Source of the DNA: Papilionanthe hookeriana x Papilionanthe teres
Lineage: Eukaryota; Streptophyta; Magnoliopsida; Asparagales; Orchidaceae
Direction of reading: 5' to 3'
DNA: 64,000 nucleotides
NCBI GenBank assembly: GCA_022702705.1
Contig: CM040427.1
Coordinates: 17,135,625 to 17,199,624 of the forward strand
Positions within the stretch are counted from its first letter, which is position 1. Every line of letters starts with the position of its first letter. Below are positions 58,226 to 64,000 of the stretch, one piece after another. The notes under the pieces were generated by a model. That model saw nothing but the letters and a program-made list of their open reading frames with translations. It did no database searches and had not been told where the DNA came from. A program made the translations under genes and the position numbers.

Positions 58226-60598
58226 TGTTGACCTCATTTTCGATGAGGTCTTCTCTTCTTCTCTTTAGTACTTAGGATCTAGCCTTAGGCTTTTCCTTTG
58301 ACTATCCTAGAGGATTAGAATTGGGACCCACCACTTAGAAATTCAAACCACTTCTTAACTCCCTGCAAACTCCACAAAATTGATTGAAGACCCCTAATCA
58401 CCTAGAGGGTTGAAATCAAATGTGGAAGTTTAAAGGATGAGTTTTTATAGGATTCTTTGGCCTTAGGATTGTCCTGGGTGGCCTGGTCTGGTGAAGGGCT
58501 GACTTACACACACATTACACCTATACACTACACTTTCACACACCTCCTAAAACCACACCCATACCTAACTTGACCTCCCGACTCATGTAGGTGATTCACA
58601 TGGATGGTCCTTAACCCACAAGCCCTTGGTAAGAGGGTTAGGAACAACATAGTGAATGCCTCAAATGAGTCCCTTCATGGCTCATATGGGCTTGATGTGA
58701 CTTCATGGCTCAACCAAAATGATTTTATTCCACTTATATTCACCCGATCTTCATTTTTCCAAATTTTCGATTTTTGACCCGGGACCCTACACCCGCCTAA
58801 CCTACCAAATGCCCTTGAAACTACCCAAAATTTCCAAAATCACCTAAATTACCCAAAATTCCCCAAAAATCAATCCCAAATATTTCCACATTACTCAAAT
58901 CGATCATCCATACCCAAAAATACCAAAAATTCCAAAAATACCTCCCAATACCCTCCAAATACCCAAAATACCCCTCTTGACCCAGAAATCAAAAAATTCA
59001 GAAAATTCCCAGAAAATTCCAGAAAATCCCAAATATTCCCAATTTCATTTTGTTCAACTACATCATGGGCCAATTTTGTCAATTTACTCTACTTTTGTCA
59101 AACCCCCAATTTGACCCATTTTAACCCTAAGTGAACCCAATGTCAAACCAAACCTACCCAATTGACCCAAATTCTGGTCCAATTCAATTCTAAACTTCAA
59201 TTCAACATTCTCAACACCAATTTAGACCAAATCCAAGTCCAATTTGATTGACATTTGGATCCAATTTCACTTTTGGCCTTAAAGCCCGATTTGGGCCCAT
59301 GACCAAAACCTAACCCAAACTCACCCAATTCAACTCCAATTAACCCCAAATCTTTTCTAAATCTTCCTTAACATTCCCACAAGCAAAACACTAACATGAT
59401 TTGCCCAAAATTTAGACCCAAACCCCACTCAAATTCAACCCAAAGCTAAAAGGCCCAATTTTGACCTAAACCCAGAACTTAACCCAAATGAGCCCAAATC
59501 CCAAAATCAAAACCTAACCAAAGCCAAAACCTCTTTGAAACACTCCCATAAACATTTCCCAACATTAATTTTACATCAATTTTAACTTTAGCCCAACTTT
59601 GGCCCATGGTAGCCCATTTTGGCCCACCTTAGCCTCTTTACCAAAAGGCTCATATCCAACCCATTTCAAACCCAAATCACCTCAAATTTGTTTCAAACCA
59701 CTCATGACACATCCCTAAACCAAATTCAACAATTATTTGGCCCAACCTCTTTACAAAATTTCCATCCATAAATTCATTTTTTAAACTAAAAGGCCCATTC
59801 CTTAAATCATTTTAAAAACCCATTTTTACCACATCCGAAGGCCCAAAATTGGTCCCAAAGCCCATATGACATTTCCCCTCATCATACTTCCAATTAAACT
59901 CAATACCTAAGTCCTAAATTCATCATCAAATCATCCCAAATCAAGCCTTATCCAAGTTCTCATTAAATTATCAAAAAAATCCCAAAACCCATTTTCATGA
60001 AATTGACCGAAGCCTTTCCCAAGACGAAGGTGAGCCATGAAGCCATGCATGAGCCACATGTGAGCCATGAGAGCCTTGGACACTCCACCATGCCATATTG
60101 GGTAAGAAGAGGGAGGGCTTTCCTTAATCCCTAAAGCTCATTAGCCTTAATCATGATTCACCTAAACTTAAATTTAATCCAAATATATTTGGATGGAGAC
60201 TTCTCCATGCCAAACCAGTGATCCCTTTGATCCCCCACGGCACCCAAAGCCACCTTGAAGGGTGCACCAAGCCCAAATGGGTGAATTGACCCATTTAGAC
60301 TCAAAACTAGCCATGCCCCATTCTACTTTGGATCAAAGCCTTTACACATGGCAATTGCCGATTGCTTGCACCAAGCCCCGATCCCGACCCACTGACCTTG
60401 AGGGTGACCCATGCACGGCCGGCCGGCCACCACGGCCGCCGGAAACCACCGGGCCGAGAGCTCACATGTGAGCCCGAACTTGGAATTCTCACTCGTTGAG
60501 CTGCCTCATGCCCAATGGCCACCATGGGTCGTTCTTCACATGCCAAGAGCGGTCGATCCCGGCCCTCGGCTCCCCGCAGGAGGCCCTCCGACCATGCC

Positions 60599-60606
60599 TA
60601 TTTAAA
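60599..60606 (+). promoter_or_regulatory. Putative TATA box of LTR G
   Basis: TATTTAAA followed by CCCCTCACCCTCTCGGCC, the same arrangement as LTR C at 50160. Confidence 0.6.
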
Positions 60607-61189
60607 CCCCTCACCCTCTCGGCCAAAGGAGGTGCTTGAGCCAAACCTTAAGGAAACTGCGCCAAAATCACTCCGGATCACTCTCCACACATAGAGCACT
60701 TGATCCCCAGCTGAATTCCGGCCCCGATTCCCTCCGAGTGAGCCCGATTTTGAGCTCGAACTTCGGCCCAAAACCGGGACACTTCTTCGCAGTGAGCCAA
60801 TCCCCAAATTGATTGGTCCTACACCTTCACTGGACCAAGAGGAGAAGTTTCCCATCGAAAGCCCCATCTCCAGGGCCACCCGGTTGCTCCGGCCTCCAAG
60901 CTTTGTGATCGGGCGTGGTCACTTTCATAGCTAGACGATTCATCGGGCCGAGGACTTCATCCGGAGCTTACTTGGACCCGATCGAAGGTGACACGACTCT
61001 CGGATCGAAGCTTCACTTCTCCGAGCAAAGGTATGGACTCCCTCTTCTTCCCGAGCTTCCGGAGATTCTCATTTTAATTTGAGTCGATTTAAATGCATGT
61101 TCACCGTATGGATGTGTTCGTCTCTTCGAGACGAATCCGTAGAGCATAAGAACACAAAAATCCGTTGAGAATCGAGAGAGTTCTTAGGG

Positions 61190-61410
61190 TTAGAGTGTGG
61201 ACGGTCACGGGATCGCACCGGCCGTAGACGATAACCGGGAGCCGTCGGATCGCGCGTGTATCGGATGGACGGCTTGGATCGCATCGGGCCGGCGAGATGG
61301 TACGTGAACCGCGGGGCCCGGACGGCCGAGTCGGATGGCGGCGCCGAACCGGGGAGCGACGCGTGTCGATTCGGAGCCGCCGAGGTTGAGTCGGCGCCGC
61401 GTGGATAAGT
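61190..61410 (+). other. CpG-dense block of LTR G
   Basis: A stretch rich in CGG, CGCG, GCCGG and GGCGCCG words, equivalent to C 50751-50960. It starts near the GTGTGGACGG segment and ends at GCGCCGCGTGGATAAG. CpGs here are largely undecayed. It is CpG-island-like by appearance; no calculation was made. Confidence 0.65.
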
Positions 61411-63214
61411 AGATAAATAGGGTATTTTCGATTTATTTAAATACCGAACTTCAAAAATCCATATCTTTGTGTAGAAAAATTACAAAAATAAAATAAAAAT
61501 ACCCTCTTGCTCGGTGAACGAGAGGAGAATAATGTGGAAAAGAAATTAATTAATTTTGTCCAATATTTTATTTTTAATTAATTATTTACTCTCTGCATTG
61601 TTTTAATTCTCCATGCATTCATACAATTCACCATGGCATGAGACCATAGGGCTTTTGAAGCCTACGAACTTAGGAACATTCCCTGAATTTTCCAAGGTCG
61701 AGGCAATCTCTGTAAAAAGTTATTGATTTTTCAAATGCATGTGGCTGTTTTGAGTATTTTAATTCCAAAAATTAGCATGTTGTGAAATAAATTCTAGGAA
61801 AATTTCATGATGTTTCTTATGACCAGAGAACCCTAGGAAAAATAGGACTTGAGTTAATTCACTCAGATTAACCCTAATTGGCCTAAATACCCAAAATTGA
61901 ACTTTAGTTAATTAGAGTTAACCATAGATCAAATTGACTTGAAATCAATTCTCCACTGACCTTTAGGATCATAGGAACCCACCATAAAAATTTGAAGTCA
62001 ATTGGACTTGGTTAGCCCTACTAAATGGTTTGATTAAGCCCATTTAGTCATTTTAAACTTTAAAAATTCATAACTTTCAAAATACATTTCAAAAATTCAC
62101 CAAATTGGTTTTGGAGCCTCTCTGATATCAGGGGAATTTAAGAAAATTAAAATTTCAATTTTCTAAAAAAGTTAATTTTTTAGTATTATTTTAATATTTT
62201 AATAATTAAAAAATAATAAAAATTACAAAAATAATAAAATTCACCAAAATGTCATATTTTGAATTTTAACCACTTAGGAACAAACCCCATATTTTTCTTA
62301 TGTCTCTAGGTTGAGATATTAAATTTTAAAGCCTTGGGGTAATTTTTAAGATTAAAAAATACATTTTCTAGCATTTCCACTAAAATAATTCCAATAAATT
62401 AAGGAAAAATCAGAAAATTGTAAAATTTGATTCTCTGGAATCCTTGATATCAGAGAGAATTTTAAAAATTATAAAATTCATTTTTCAATTCATATTCTAT
62501 TTTTAAATTAATTAATACTCCAGAACTTAAAATAATTTTAATAAATAAAATATAATTCAAAAAATCACAAAAATTGGTCCAAATGGTCCTCTAGTCATTA
62601 GGAATGTCCCATAATTTTCTTAAGGACAGAAACTTTCGCTTGGTCATATTATTAAATTTTCCTTGGAAATCTTTATTTTCCACCAAAAATAATTACATAA
62701 ATAAATTAAATACAGAAAAATCACATTTTCTCCTCCAATGTCTTTATTGACATATGAGTGAAGTCACATAAAAATTTCAAATTCATTTGAGCTCAATTTA
62801 GTGAGTTATGAAATTATTAAGCTTGAAGGGCAAAATGGTAATTAAAATTTTAACCCTTAAATTAAAACTTTAGGTTTAATGAAATAAAAAAGTAAAATAT
62901 TTGATCCTAATCTGATTTGGATGATTGAAATTTAAATAATTAAAGGGTAGAAACCTACTAAACAATTTAAAAAAATAATTAAAATAAACCTTAATCAAAT
63001 AAGTAATTAAATTTGGAAGAATAATAAAATTAGAATTATTAAAATAGGGATATTATTAGGAAGAGATTTATTCTTTAATCTAAAGATCCCTAAATTAATC
63101 ATCCCAATAATATTTAATTCTTAATTAAAATGATAATCCAAGTTTCAAGATTTAAAATGCTAAAAGACTTAATCATTAAATTAAGTTAAGGTTAAATTAT
63201 TTAAAGCAAATCCC

Positions 63215-63535
63215 TTTAAAATAAAATATTAAATTAAATTAAATTAAAACAAATTAAATTAAATTAAATTAAATTAAATTAAATTAAAACAAATTAAATT
63301 AAATTAAAATTAAATTAAATTAAATTAAATTAAATTAAAACAAATTAAATTAAATTAAAACATATTAAATTACATCAAATTAAATTAAATTAAATCAAAA
63401 TTAAATTAAATTAAATTAAATTAAATTAAATTAAATTAAATTAAATTAAGCTAAATCATATTATATTAAATTAACTTAAAATTAAATGAAATCAAATTAA
63501 ACCACATTAAATTAAATTAAGTTAAATTGAATTAA
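63215..63535. repeat. (AAATT)n array in LTR G
   Basis: Pentanucleotide array of AAATT with AAAAC and AAATC variants, at the same place as in LTR C but with a different pattern of interruptions. Confidence 0.95.
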
Positions 63536-64000
63536 ATGACATCACCTAAGACATGAAGAATTCAAAATAAATCTAAAATAACTTGAACATTATTCCAAAC
63601 TTAAATCATTAATTTGAACTTAAATTTGAATCACAAATCATTAAATATCATTTTGCCCTTAGGAGCTTTTACTATTATAACTCCTAAATGGAGTATCAAG
63701 TGAAATGTCATTTCACTCATAAGGATATTCGAACATCACTAATTCACTTGAGCAAGAAATAAAACTTAACTTAAAACGCCCTGGATGATTAATTCACCTG
63801 CACGATAGAATTCATTTGGACTCGGGACAATTCTCGAAATGTAGAAAAGATGTTTAAGATTCGTCTTAAACACTTCCTCAATATGATGGAATGTCCTTAA
63901 GAACAAATTGAGCTTAGTTGTTCTTTGGTGAAGGAAATCATCCTTAAAACCAAAATTGAAGACCTAGACGTCATAGGAATGACTAGCTATAGGATTAAGA

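Larger units (their letters stand above)
58226..64000 (+). mobile_element. 5' LTR of element G (partial), giant-LTR family
   Basis: It starts TGTTGACCTCATTTTCGATG and follows LTR C base by base at a constant offset near 10.43 kb, with scattered substitutions and small indels. By eye it is roughly 90% like C. CpGs are better kept than in C: for example the block 61190-61410 is dense in CG where C has CA or TG. TATTTAAA is at 60599-60606 and (AAATT)n at 63215-63535. No polypurine tract precedes it. By comparison with C about 1.7 kb of the LTR lies beyond the window. Confidence 0.85.

Overview
The window is repeat-dense nuclear DNA of a seed plant, most likely pericentromeric or other heterochromatin. 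No intact host gene, tRNA gene, rRNA gene or CRISPR array could be supported. Everything recognisable is transposon-derived. The plant call rests on primer-binding sites (PBS) matching plant tRNA-Arg and tRNA-Asp 3' ends, on gag-pol proteins of the plant Ty3/gypsy Tat/Ogre and Athila lineages, and on a plant-type PIF/Harbinger transposase relic. All coding sequence found is pseudogenic.

Two element families make up most of the window. The first has giant LTRs (5.4 to about 9 kb as found, 7.5 kb in the cleanest copy) that begin TGTTGACCTCA and end CA, followed about 5 nt later by a tRNA-Arg-type PBS. By PBS, LTR size, an ORF upstream of gag and protease motifs it is Ogre/Tat-like. Copies are A (LTR 395-5784, minus), B (LTR 10472-19360 and internal 5785-10471, minus), D and E (LTRs without internal regions, 37646-40886 and 40887-47792, minus), C (LTR 47793-55306 and internal 55307-58225, plus) and G (LTR from 58226 past the window end, plus). 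The second family is Athila-like, with LTRs of 1.7-2.0 kb and a tRNA-Asp PBS: Z (15320-17084, plus), Y (3' end and LTR, 19361-22434, plus), X (gag-pol plus LTR, 22435-29639, minus) and F (32629-35773 and 36889-37645, plus).

Layout, left to right: A's leader and LTR abut B's truncated gag-protease region. B's LTR, carrying Z and several tandem arrays, ends inside Y. Y's LTR meets the end of X's pol head-on. An unassigned non-coding stretch (29640-31507) follows. Then a 4.26-kb unit (Harbinger relic, F LTR, F gag) is tandemly duplicated. The second F LTR is cut by D, D by E, E by C and C by G, giving a nest of five insertions.

Most notable observations: a duplicated stem-loop unit near the 3' end of the giant LTRs with compensatory changes between copies; arrays with 73-82 bp periods inside the LTRs, one carrying nine phased telobox motifs; single-base deletions in the C gag that all touch CpG sites, which may be a consensus-sequence artefact; and inverted Athila LTRs flanking one pol. 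Family boundaries were placed by eye from matching copies and are accurate to a few bases at LTR ends and to tens of bases elsewhere.
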